A DNA stretch of 64,000 bases. Source: Labyrinthula sp. Ha (taxonomy: Eukaryota > Sar > Bigyra > Labyrinthulida > Labyrinthulaceae). The stretch covers positions 806,001 through 870,000 of the forward strand of contig JAALGZ010000009.1 of the NCBI GenBank assembly GCA_015227615.1, in the 5' to 3' direction. Positions 37,701-46,974 of this stretch are shown here, piece by piece (the first letter of the stretch is position 1; every line of letters begins with the position of its first letter). Under the pieces are notes generated by a model. That model was given only the letters and a program-made list of their open reading frames with translations, ran no database searches and was not told the DNA's origin. Both the position numbers and the translations under genes were made by a program.

Positions 37701-38080
37701 GACTTCATTCCTTTATTTGTTTATACCAACGCAACTCTTTTTTCAACTGCAGCTTTTCTTAGTTGAGCTCAAATTAGCTCTACAACAGGTACTTTCTACG
37801 TGAAATGTTAAATTATCTTAAACTTCAAAAGGCATAGGTCCTGAAACAAACCTGTCCCTTTCTTTTTATTTTTGCTAGCTTAGAAGTAAAATATATTTAT
37901 AAAGTTCTTTTTGTTTTTGTTCTTCTTTGAACAGATATAGAAAGCTATTGAGTCGGGACAGATTAGCCAATTAAACCTGCAGTTCTAATTCCAGTAAAAT
38001 TGGATTAGAAATCTAAAGATTGTCCAAAACATACATTTGTAAACTACAAAAAAGACAAAAAAACTGTGTCAGGGAAGAGA
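34751..38080. other. Intergenic stretch, no gene recognised
   Basis: About 3.3 kb. Part of it (roughly 35.0-36.9 kb) is less AT-rich and richer in short open frames than the surrounding deserts, which could mean decayed coding DNA, but no motif or family is recognisable. The final few hundred bases presumably hold the promoter of the NIPP1-like gene. Confidence 0.4.
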
Positions 38081-39808
38081 ATGAAAAAACTGCCGCACAC
38101 ACAATCATCGTGCACAATAACATCTACAACTACATCATTTTCATCTATTACTGCTGCCTCAACAAATACAAACCATTTTTTGTCCGCCGGAAGTGCTCAA
38201 ACTGACGATAAAGGCGCACCTTGTTTTCTCGACGATCTCGAATTTAACTCTCTCTCAATCGATACGTTTAATTATTCAACGGAAAGCAACAAAAACCAAA
38301 ACAACGTTATTTTTAGTTCTCAGAATAATGAAAAGGAATTCTCGCTTCCTGAATGGGCTGGATTTCCAGGAGAAGAGTACGGAGTTGTTGTCAGTCTGGT
38401 GTCGAGTCGAACCGGCCACAGTTTCTTAACATGTGATTTAGATTTACCAGATAAAAAGTACTATGTTTTTGGTAAGCAGCCAACGATTTCTTGTCCTTTT
38501 GGCGAGGCTGTGGTTTTTGATGCTGTTAGATTAGCAGAAACAGAAGAACAACAAATTAATAGAGATAAGAAGTTATCACAAAAAGTTGTACATATTCAAG
38601 GAAATGAAAGTTTTTGCTCGGAAAATAATAATCCCTTTGCTAATTTATCTCCTGCAGTTAAGAAGGAGACAAAAGCGATCAAGAATCATTTTGTTATTTT
38701 TCATTCAAACAGAGGACAAGTTTATTTTCTAGACTTGAACTCTGTTTCGGGCATTTACATAGGTAAAGATTTTTTGCCAAAAGGGAATCCAGTGTTACTT
38801 AAAAATGGGATCTCTGTTATTTATATTCCAGAATATGATAATTTGAAGATAATTTGTAGAGTTTTCCCAAAGCAACTTTCGAAGAAACCTTCATTCGCTA
38901 GCTTTAGTGGATCTCATGTAACTTATCAAGGCATGAAAAGTGACATGGAATCACTTAGAAGTGAATTTGATGAAAGCGAACAGAAAGATGTGGATTTGAC
39001 AAACTTAAATACTCAATTGAACCAAATCCCAGAGTTTCCATCACCAACTGGGCGACATTTAGTTAAGCACAGATCATTTTATGACCTGGCAAACTCCCAG
39101 GCGAATATTTTTTCAGCTAATCAAAACCCACATGATGGAAAAATTAAGTTGCCATCCCAAAATTCCTTTGGATTTCATCAAAATCTACCCAAGAAAACTA
39201 ATAATTTTGGCAAGGAAAGGAAATTAGTGCGTAAGAAAGGGATATTGAAGAAAAGAGAAATGGAACTAAGTTTTCAGCCCAAGAGGCAAGTAAGCTTTTA
39301 TGATCAAAAAACATCTAAATCTAATCAAAATCAAAATGTTTTTAGTGGATTCAGTACTGGAAATAGTAAGTTCGGAGGAATGTTTAATCAGCGTATGGAA
39401 AGTGGATTGTTTTCGAAGAAAGATTCTGGGTTCGGATTTGTTAAGAATACTAAAAGCGCCTCTATTTTCAGTAAGAGTGGATCTAGGTTTGGCTCCACGA
39501 GTTCCTTGTCCAAGGAGAACAATTTTGGTTTGAAGTTAAAACATGTGGATTATATGGAAGATGATAGTGATGAAGAGCTCGAGGCGTTCGATCCACAACG
39601 TGATTTACCTGATCTCAAGACCAACTTCTCTGAAATGAGGCATGAAAGTGTATTCTTTGGCAGTGAGTTAGATGAATCCCTCCTGTCTGCAGATAAATTA
39701 CGGAGAAGGAAGAGTCTTTTAAATGTACAGTCTAGCCCCTTATCTACATCTCCCCGAAGAGACCAAAAGGAGAAAGTCAAAAGGGTTAAATCCTTTCATA
39801 TATCATGA
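38081..39808 (+). CDS. NIPP1-like (PPP1R8) FHA-domain regulator of protein phosphatase 1
   Basis: 575 residues from ATG 38081. The frame is open a little further upstream, but only from a GTG. After a Ser/Thr-rich N terminus, LPEWAGFPG (from residue 89) and DLPDKKYYVFGKQP match the characteristic entry to the FHA domain of NIPP1. The FHA core ends with NHFVIFHSNRGQVYFLDLNS followed by VSGIYIGKDFLP. About 60 extra residues interrupt the FHA fold between these blocks, and the usual SR-x-H phosphothreonine-binding motif is not evident. A PP1-docking RVxF motif is present as KRQVSF (residues 401-406), next to basic KKREMEL, as in NIPP1. NIPP1 is a nuclear inhibitor/targeting subunit of PP1 linked to splicing and transcription. 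The C-terminal 170 residues are low complexity with phosphosite-like RRRKS and RVKS. It converges on MAK16, 127 bases away. Confidence 0.8.
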   Translation: MKKLPHTQSSCTITSTTTSFSSITAASTNTNHFLSAGSAQTDDKGAPCFLDDLEFNSLSIDTFNYSTESNKNQNNVIFSSQNNEKEFSLPEWAGFPGEEYGVVVSLVSSRTGHSFLTCDLDLPDKKYYVFGKQPTISCPFGEAVVFDAVRLAETEEQQINRDKKLSQKVVHIQGNESFCSENNNPFANLSPAVKKETKAIKNHFVIFHSNRGQVYFLDLNSVSGIYIGKDFLPKGNPVLLKNGISVIYIPEYDNLKIICRVFPKQLSKKPSFASFSGSHVTYQGMKSDMESLRSEFDESEQKDVDLTNLNTQLNQIPEFPSPTGRHLVKHRSFYDLANSQANIFSANQNPHDGKIKLPSQNSFGFHQNLPKKTNNFGKERKLVRKKGILKKREMELSFQPKRQVSFYDQKTSKSNQNQNVFSGFSTGNSKFGGMFNQRMESGLFSKKDSGFGFVKNTKSASIFSKSGSRFGSTSSLSKENNFGLKLKHVDYMEDDSDEELEAFDPQRDLPDLKTNFSEMRHESVFFGSELDESLLSADKLRRRKSLLNVQSSPLSTSPRRDQKEKVKRVKSFHIS

Positions 39809-39935
39809 CAATAGAGTTTTCATTGCTGTTTTTTTGTGCCTAGTAATTTAATATTGTTTTTTCAAGACTATATAACCGTTAACCTGTACTTTAAGAATTT
39901 TGAAAGGGATAAAAAATGAACACTTAAAATAAGAA

Positions 39936-40802
39936 CTAAGAAGCAAGTTCAAGTTGTTTTTCTTTTGGTTGATCTTCTTCCTGTTCGTACTCATATTCGA
40001 TTGTAACCTTTGCTTTTTCAGATTTTGAACTGAGAAAAGAATTTGCAGAAAACGTACTCTTTCTTCCGTCACTTTTTTCACTTCCCAAACTATTTTTTCT
40101 ATCTCGCTGTTTGACTAGTTGCATATCTTCCATATCAATTTCATATTCTTCTTCTTCCTCAGATTCCCCTTCTTCAAATTCATACTCTACTAACTTTTCT
40201 TTTTCTTCTTCAACACTTTCATCTTCACTTTCTAGTTCAAAATCCTTTAAATCATATAAATCTCCATATTTTCCGCTCTTCAATCTCTTTAAAAGCTCTA
40301 CTTCAATATTCTTTTCAATCCGAGCCGCGGCAAGTGCTTTTCTTTCACGGGTCCTTTCCTGTCTTTCTATTTTCTTTTTAATAGGAACCAACTTTCTTGC
40401 TCCAATCCGAATTTCTTCTGCTTTTATTCTTCTTTGCCTAATTTGCATCTGGTAGAGTTTTGTTAATCTTTGTTTAGCTCGATGAACTTGAAACTTCGGA
40501 TAAAATTTCAAAATTTCATCAAGCTTTTCCAGTGCTTTCATATAATTTGTAGGAAGATTTATCATATCCCATAAATTTTTAGGTGAATGTGCTCTCTCTA
40601 TGGATTTTGTCAAAAGGCAGATTCTGTTTTTCTCGACTCTTACTGTTGCATAGGTTGAGTTTGCCAATGGACAGGATTTACGTTCACAGAGACCAGTTAA
40701 AGAGTATGGATTAGAGCAAAATTTATGTTTTGGAGTTGGAGAAGCTTGAAAAGAACAAAAATGGTTATAGATAACAGACCATATAAGATCATCTTGCTGC
40801 AT
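39936..40802 (-). CDS. MAK16: MAK16, ribosome-biogenesis factor
   Basis: 288 residues, starting at ATG 40802 (MQQDDLIWSVIYNHFCSF), which matches the usual MAK16 N terminus. A 35-codon in-frame extension to 40907 lacks resemblance and was left out. Landmarks are FCSNPYSLTGLCERKSCPLA, the Cys-containing N-terminal module, then YATVRVEKNRICLLTKSIER, AHSPKNLWD, a long PKFQVHRAKQRLTKL helix, RERKALAAARIEKNIEVELL and KSGKYGDLY. A long acidic tail follows, as in the family. MAK16 is a nucleolar protein needed for assembly of the large (60S) ribosomal subunit. It converges tail to tail on the NIPP1-like gene. No intron is seen. Confidence 0.95.
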   Translation of the reverse strand: MQQDDLIWSVIYNHFCSFQASPTPKHKFCSNPYSLTGLCERKSCPLANSTYATVRVEKNRICLLTKSIERAHSPKNLWDMINLPTNYMKALEKLDEILKFYPKFQVHRAKQRLTKLYQMQIRQRRIKAEEIRIGARKLVPIKKKIERQERTRERKALAAARIEKNIEVELLKRLKSGKYGDLYDLKDFELESEDESVEEEKEKLVEYEFEEGESEEEEEYEIDMEDMQLVKQRDRKNSLGSEKSDGRKSTFSANSFLSSKSEKAKVTIEYEYEQEEDQPKEKQLELAS

Positions 40803-42348
40803 TTGTGGCTGTGTTGGAAAATTATTTGATTCATGGTAATGCAAAAGTGTTGAGAATAACATATCGAGGAAAAGACGCCACTCTAGTATATTTCTACAGT
40901 GGCCCATTCATGCCTTTAAAACATATACGCAGAGCAGTGAATATCATTTAAATAGAAATAAACGCGGTTTAATATGATTAAAAAGATGTTTTTCAAGAGA
41001 AAAAACTTTATAAGGGATCACATCCGCCTTAATTGATACCTAAAACTAAAGTTCACTAAGAGCTAACAGTTTTTGACTGCCTAAGGCTGTTCGCTAAGAA
41101 CTACGAAATTATTAAAGTACTAGAAAAAATATATCAAATTTAAAATTACATTGGTGGTATAGTTCAATTTTATTCTAGAAAGAGGAATTTACAAGGAAGA
41201 ATATAACAAAGATTCGACCTGTACTTGGCTACTTGATCGGACAGGATAAACTGCAACGCAGAATATGTAATTCCCTATGGAATGAAGTTTCATTGAAGAA
41301 TAAAAAGTAGTTCATTAATGTTACTGATACTGGAAGTTACGCTGACTAGCTCTAAAAGATTTTGAACCAAATCATCAAATTTGTTTTAATTTTCTGGGTT
41401 TTTCTAACTACGTTTCCATCTTTGTTTGGGAAATGGCTCTGTTCTGAACTAGCAAAAGACACTAATTGATACAGATAAATATGAGCATGAGTCCGGGCTT
41501 AAGCTAAATAGCATCCACAGTTTATATTCACCTATTCGTAGTTAGAAGTTCGAAATTATCTTCATTATTTATGTATTTAGTACGCCTGACGCAAGATGTC
41601 CAACTTAACGCTTTGCAAGAAAAAAAAAGAATTGAGTCCTAGTCTAGGTAAATCTGTTGCAGCAACTAGTCATAAAGCTTATTTTATTATCTTTTTAACC
41701 TAACATGATTTTCTGCGTAAGATGTACACTCCTGTAAAATGTACCTAGAGCGCCTACAACCATTACATTGCCTTAGGTAATGCAGAAATCAAACTTACTG
41801 ATTTGTTATTTTTCAGCTTATCATTGTTCTTTTCATTCGTTGATTGGAGTTGTAAGCAGCTAGGATCTCAATACTCGCGCTGATAGATCTTATTTTGGGG
41901 CTCAGCTGTAATGACATCCCTCAATGGTGTTTTAAGTGAAGCTAACGCGACTTAGCTGTATTTAAAAAATTATTTTCCGCTCTCCAGTTAGGAAAAATGT
42001 ATATGCAGTAACCACTCCACTCAGGTTAAGTGCTCATGCTTTTTTTATTACGTCGCATAGAAGTTCAATTCTCTGTTGAACAATTCAAGCTCGATGGTAT
42101 GATCCATGGCTTTTCTCGTAATTAGAAATAGATTAGAACTCTCCAAATCTTCACCTTAAGTTCCTTGAATTCTACTCTACTAGAAACGCATCTATTAATC
42201 TTTAGTCACAACAGTCGAATCCCGGGTACAGAATCACTGCTTTGCTTATGATACACTCATGTTAGTGCAAGGTGAGATATTGAGCAAGACAAAAAACTTT
42301 TTTGGGATTAACAGTTTCTACAAAAAACGACAACTCAAGCAGTAGAGC
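40803..42348. other. Intergenic stretch, no gene seen
   Basis: AT-rich DNA upstream of MAK16. No ORF with a recognisable product. It presumably holds the MAK16 promoter, but no specific motif can be named. Confidence 0.5.
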
Positions 42349-42602
42349 TAGGGATTGGATTTGTTTCATTGATGATTAAGTAATATTTTTTTTTTACATA
42401 TTTTGTTTCTTATTGGTTGATTCCGATGATTCTCCAACCATTTTGTTTGTATGTTGATGCGAAATTGAAAATATGAATAAAATCTAAATGAATTGAGAGG
42501 AATCAACATCCTGATTCTCTTATTGATGATCAGAACCAAAACCAGCACCGATGAATTAAGGATAAGAATTATGAATCTGATGCTTAACTAACTAGGGCTC
42601 TA
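42349..42602. mobile_element. Foldback/MITE element, copy 2 (degraded)
   Basis: The left end TAGGGATTGGATTTG matches the family end TAGGGGTGGGATTTG at 13 of 15 positions. The interior keeps GGTTGATTCCGATGATTCTCC followed by AACCATTTTGTTTG, the family block. The right end is eroded (…GGGCTCTA), and the flanks (AGTAGAGC, GTAGTAGC) only hint at a target duplication. It lies just 11 bases before copy 3. Confidence 0.55.
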
Positions 42603-42613
42603 GTAGTAGCAAA

Positions 42614-43078
42614 TAGGGGTGGGATGTGATTTGTTGATACTTTAGCAATAAGAAATTTCCCATATTTTTTTTGTTGATTGCTTCTGATAATTCCCAAATC
42701 ATTTAGATTGATTGTTGATGATCAGTTGATTGTCAATAATAAATTGAGCCACATGGTCCTGGGCCAACCGGTGAAAGAAGTGCTATTTCATCTTACTACC
42801 GTTTGAAATACTTCCACATATGGGGCATATGGCCCTATTAGATTCTATTACCGGACTACTCTCGGGTCAGATAACATTCTCATCTTGATTTTCCTACGAT
42901 GCATAAACAAAATATAAGTTGTTGGGCCGTTTGGTCCAAGGTTACGTGGTCCAATTGATTATTGATAATCAAAATTAAATCACAACCATCCCATAAAAAT
43001 GCAATTTCTTTTATTGATATTCAGAATCAAAGTTATTAGCAATTAATTAATGATAGTTTTTATCAAATCCCAGCCCTA
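42614..43078. mobile_element. Foldback/MITE element, copy 3 (465 bases)
   Basis: It begins TAGGGGTGGGATGTGAT and ends with the complement of TAGGGCTGGGATTTGAT. The inverted similarity reaches far inside: TTGATTATTGATAATCAA-like blocks and matching GGGCCA/TGGTCC segments lie on both arms. Flanks GTAGCAAA and AGAGCAAG share only a partial duplication (5 of 8). It shares internal blocks with copy 4, including TTCTGATAATTCCCAAA and GCCCTGGGCCAA-like sequence. No coding capacity. Confidence 0.75.
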
Positions 43079-45582
43079 AGAGCAAGTGATTGATTTCCTT
43101 ATGTGAGTGTTTATCATGTTGCAGAATTTGAACAATTAAGGTGTTCAAATAAACTCACATTTCATTGTAAAACAAATCTATGACAAAAAATAGTTTATAA
43201 CTGGAGATCATAAATATTTTAAATATGTGCAAACAATAGTCTAGAATATTAAAAGCCGGTACTTCGATAACTTCGGTCAAAGCAAAATGTCCATTTCAGT
43301 TATCTCGGCTCTTCCCTATCAATATAGTCTCTTGTGGTTAAGTTCTTGTCTAGTGAATGGAAAAAATTCTGTCTGGTACCTACCGATATCGAATGTTTCA
43401 GGTATTAACTTCTTCCCGCATAGGTTGATTTCAATTATAATAGATTCAAATTATTCAGGTGTTTTGATGCTGGGAAGTTTTATAAGCAGAGAATATCTCT
43501 AACAATTCAGATATTTTCCTATAATTAAACACGTTATCTAACAGAACATTTTGATGATGTCACTAAGATTTTATCTAGGGTTTGTTATTGGTATAAACGT
43601 CAGAAAAATCACCTTATAATCGTTACCGTTTATTACTGTTAATTATATTCAAAGAAAAGGAGCTTCTAATTAATTGTCAAACCATAAAAAAACCTATTAT
43701 TATTAAAATTCAAGTAGGATCTGTCTTGAATTGTTTTACGTAATTTACCTTAAACATCAATAAAAACTTTTGCTCCCAACAGCGAGGCATTTCTTTCTGT
43801 TGTGTCTTTGGTTAGAGAAGAGTTTTCTTATAAGGTGTAAATATCATTGGAAGCTTCTTCAAGTTTACTTTAAACATGTTATTATCTGATTCAACTATGT
43901 ATATATAATAATCCATAGAGTAATATTTTGCTCAATTTCTTCTCTTTATTTAACTTTAAGAAACATTATATCACATAGTCATTCTTTTCTTTTTTATATT
44001 ATAAATTATTCCTTATTAGTATCTTCCATATAATACTTTCAATAAAATCATTTAGTGGCTATATATTATAGTCGAACATAGGCTGGGAAGAACGCAAACG
44101 ATCACTTTTAGTATAACTTGCACAGTGTTGTTCAAATTCTCTCTTACCCCCTCTATCTCAATTCCGACCAATCGTTAAACAAATCTACCTAGAATCGGAT
44201 AGCGAGAAGATAACCTGAATTAGTTCCGGGACATGTCTCGGCGAATAGAAATTATATTGGCCCAAAGGGCTATAAATAGGAAGTACCAGCTGACTCGAGA
44301 CATGAATTAAGTTGAAAACAAAACAAGATTTTTATTTTGTCTCGTTTAAATTGTAAACAGTTATTAAAGAGGAAGTTGAGTTGATTCGAGATCGACCAAT
44401 TCTACTCGAATTCAAAAAATATGTATTAGCAAAATTATAAACATATCAGTTTCCATGACCACTTTAAAAACAGGATTTTAAAATAACTTGTTTGAGATAA
44501 CAGAAATATCCAGCACATGAACTGTTAATAGCTATCAATGAGGCAGTCTTCTCTTCATTCTGCAAATTATTTCTAGATGAGTTTATTTTTTTTCTGTTTA
44601 ACAAAAGCAAACAGTGAGCATATACTATTTAATATGTGTTTAATTGAACATCTTTTATGTCCCAGCGCTTGTGCATGAGAAAAACCTGGTGTTCCTGAGT
44701 CTAGCGGCTATGTTTGTTCATTATGGCTTTGACTATTTTTGGCATTTTCCAATGCAGGAGTTAAAAACGTTTTTTACAAAAGTTTCTACAGTATAAAAGC
44801 CGCGATAAAGACTGAAAAAGGAAGTTAAAAGGTCTAGGCCATTGCTTATATTTGCAAAGATTCAAGCAAAGCGTCAGAGTATATGGACCATACATGAGCT
44901 ATCGAAATCACCGATTGTTGCAAAAACTTTTTCACAACTCTCTAAGGGAGGATCTTCTACTTTTTCCAAATATGAGAGACCTTTCCTATGCCCTAGCAGC
45001 ATTTAATTTTAACAATCATGATTCAGCTTCGAATGAAGTGAAGAGCTCCATCATAGTAGCAACACATATGAAAAAAAAACAAGTAGGACTTATTGAACTT
45101 AGTTCTTTATCCTTCTTTACAGTTAATGTCTAAGGAACGCTTAAGGAAATACTTTCTATTTAAAGAGCATTGTTTTCATTCCTCAAACAATACATGTTTA
45201 TGTTCATCAAATTTAGTTCATGTTAAAGCTCTCGACAAGGAGTTTCGATTCGAGACAAGATTATGTTGTTGAAATCATCTCGCTAAGAAATATATTATTT
45301 CGATTCAAACAATCCGTTAATAACCCTAATAGATCAGAAAATACAGCAAAAGTTCAGCACAAGGAAAAGTTAAGTTGAGATTTCTCCTCGTAGCATTTTT
45401 TGAGAACACACATCTCCTGCCGTATCAAACCCTTGGTCCATCTTCAAAGTAGAACATCAACATTCAAGCGAAAAGTTCCAAGACCTAGTGTATTAGTGCG
45501 TTAGTTATTAGTTCAAAAGAAAAAAAAGGGTTGTTTATTCTAGAAAGAAGGCAAGATTTATCCAGCTCAAGTTCACCCGGCA
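43079..45582. other. Intergenic stretch upstream of the MYB gene
   Basis: About 2.5 kb, AT-rich. A 93-codon frame at 44852-45133 opens at TTG and has no motif. It may be chance or part of the MYB leader region. Nothing else is supportable. Confidence 0.45.
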
Positions 45583-46974
45583 ATGGATTTAACTTACCAG
45601 CTTAGTTTGCAGCAGCCACCAACAAAAACAAAGAGTAAGCCAAGGTATTGGAATGAAGAAGAGGACACGCTTTTACGCGCAGCTATTAAACAGCATGGAT
45701 CTGATGGATACCATACTTGGAAAGAAGTTGCTAAACACGTTCCGAACCGAACGTACAGGGAGTGCATGCAACGGTGGACCAAAGTGTTGGCACCTGGATT
45801 GAAAAAGGGAAAGTGGTCGGCGGATGAAGATCGACTACTTATCCAACTAGTTAGTCAGCAGCTGAAGAACTTGGGCGATGATGCGAAACAGAATCCTAAC
45901 AAGAGAATAGTGTGGAACAGAGTTAGTGAGGGGTTTAATGGAAGAAGTTGTAAACAGTGCCGAGAAAGATGGATTAACCACCTAGATCCGTCAGTAAAGA
46001 AAACAGAGTGGACAAAGGATGAAGATTTGCTTCTTATTCAATTATCAAAGAATCTTCCAAACAAATGGGCAAAGATTGCCAGGCAAATTCCAGGCAGGAC
46101 GGAAAATATGGTGAAAGTTAGATGGAACGCACTTCATAGGCAAGCACGAAAGAGGAAGCAAAATTTAATGTTTATTTCTCAAATTAACACTAATGGAAAA
46201 GTAACTCCTCAAACTCCAGCACTGGGTAAGCAAGAGATTAAGAAGCCTTTGGAACTGCCAACTCCAGGATTAATCCCCGGTGGACAAAATATTAATGCAC
46301 AACCACCTCCTGGACATCCAGGTGGGTTTTATCACAATGTGAATAATATCAACAATATAAATATTTATTCAAATCCAAGTGTAAAAACAGAGACAGGAAG
46401 AAATTTATCTATTCATTCCGATATATTCAAGACAGATCAGAATGCAGAGGATATTAGGAAAAATTCTCTTTATTTTTTGCCTAATTATGAGTCTATGCAA
46501 CCTAATCCGTACCTTGGGTATCAACTTCCCTATGGGTATCAACCTCTGCAAAGTTATCCATACTATTTTACACCTCTCGGACCTAATGTTGGACCTCAAT
46601 ATTCGTTCCCTAATCTAGCTGCTGCTACAGCCGCTGCTAATACAAAATCTGAAGATCCAACAAACAAAAAAGTGAAATTGACGAGTAGTTTAAGCGACGA
46701 AATTGGATCGAGTTTGCGTAGATTAAGTTTTCCACTTACTGGATTGGCATCACCATCTGAACCGAAGAATGAAGAACCGCAAGCTAATAGATTAAATCCT
46801 GATGATGAGGAAGAAAACCCTAGAAGATTGTCGTCACTATTATATAGAGATTTTCTTAGTACACAGGAACATCACAACACTATGAGTACACCACTGCCAA
46901 ACCAAGTAGAGGAAGTGAGTGAATCGAATAACGTTAGCGTCAAAGCAGATACTTCGGAAGCTGCTAAGGAGTAG
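45583..46974 (+). CDS. Three-repeat MYB (R1R2R3) DNA-binding protein
   Basis: 463 residues, ATG start, no intron. Three MYB repeats carry the regularly spaced tryptophans: W23/W46/W65, W78/W111/W130 and W143/W162/W181. The recognition helices include RTYRECMQRW, RSCKQCRERWINHLDP and RTENMVKVRWNALHR, close to the c-Myb/3R-MYB pattern. R2 carries about 14 extra residues between its first two helices (LGDDAKQNPNK region), so the first Trp gap is 33 instead of about 19. The remainder is Asn/Pro-rich and disordered, typical of a regulatory tail. 3R-MYB proteins bind DNA and, in animals and plants, control cell-cycle genes. That role here is an inference from family. Confidence 0.93.
   Translation: MDLTYQLSLQQPPTKTKSKPRYWNEEEDTLLRAAIKQHGSDGYHTWKEVAKHVPNRTYRECMQRWTKVLAPGLKKGKWSADEDRLLIQLVSQQLKNLGDDAKQNPNKRIVWNRVSEGFNGRSCKQCRERWINHLDPSVKKTEWTKDEDLLLIQLSKNLPNKWAKIARQIPGRTENMVKVRWNALHRQARKRKQNLMFISQINTNGKVTPQTPALGKQEIKKPLELPTPGLIPGGQNINAQPPPGHPGGFYHNVNNINNINIYSNPSVKTETGRNLSIHSDIFKTDQNAEDIRKNSLYFLPNYESMQPNPYLGYQLPYGYQPLQSYPYYFTPLGPNVGPQYSFPNLAAATAAANTKSEDPTNKKVKLTSSLSDEIGSSLRRLSFPLTGLASPSEPKNEEPQANRLNPDDEEENPRRLSSLLYRDFLSTQEHHNTMSTPLPNQVEEVSESNNVSVKADTSEAAKE

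Noticed and set aside
38066-38080. GTG start five codons upstream for the NIPP1-like gene
   Set aside because: Eukaryotic starts are nearly always ATG, and ATG 38081 is in frame just downstream.
40111-40455. Ser-rich forward ORF within MAK16
   Set aside because: It is the antisense shadow of the acidic MAK16 tail.
40803-40907. 35-codon N-terminal extension of MAK16
   Set aside because: It has no resemblance to MAK16. The internal ATG at 40802 starts exactly at the conserved N terminus.
44852-45133. 93-codon ORF upstream of the MYB gene
   Set aside because: TTG start, no motif, no sign of splicing to a neighbour.
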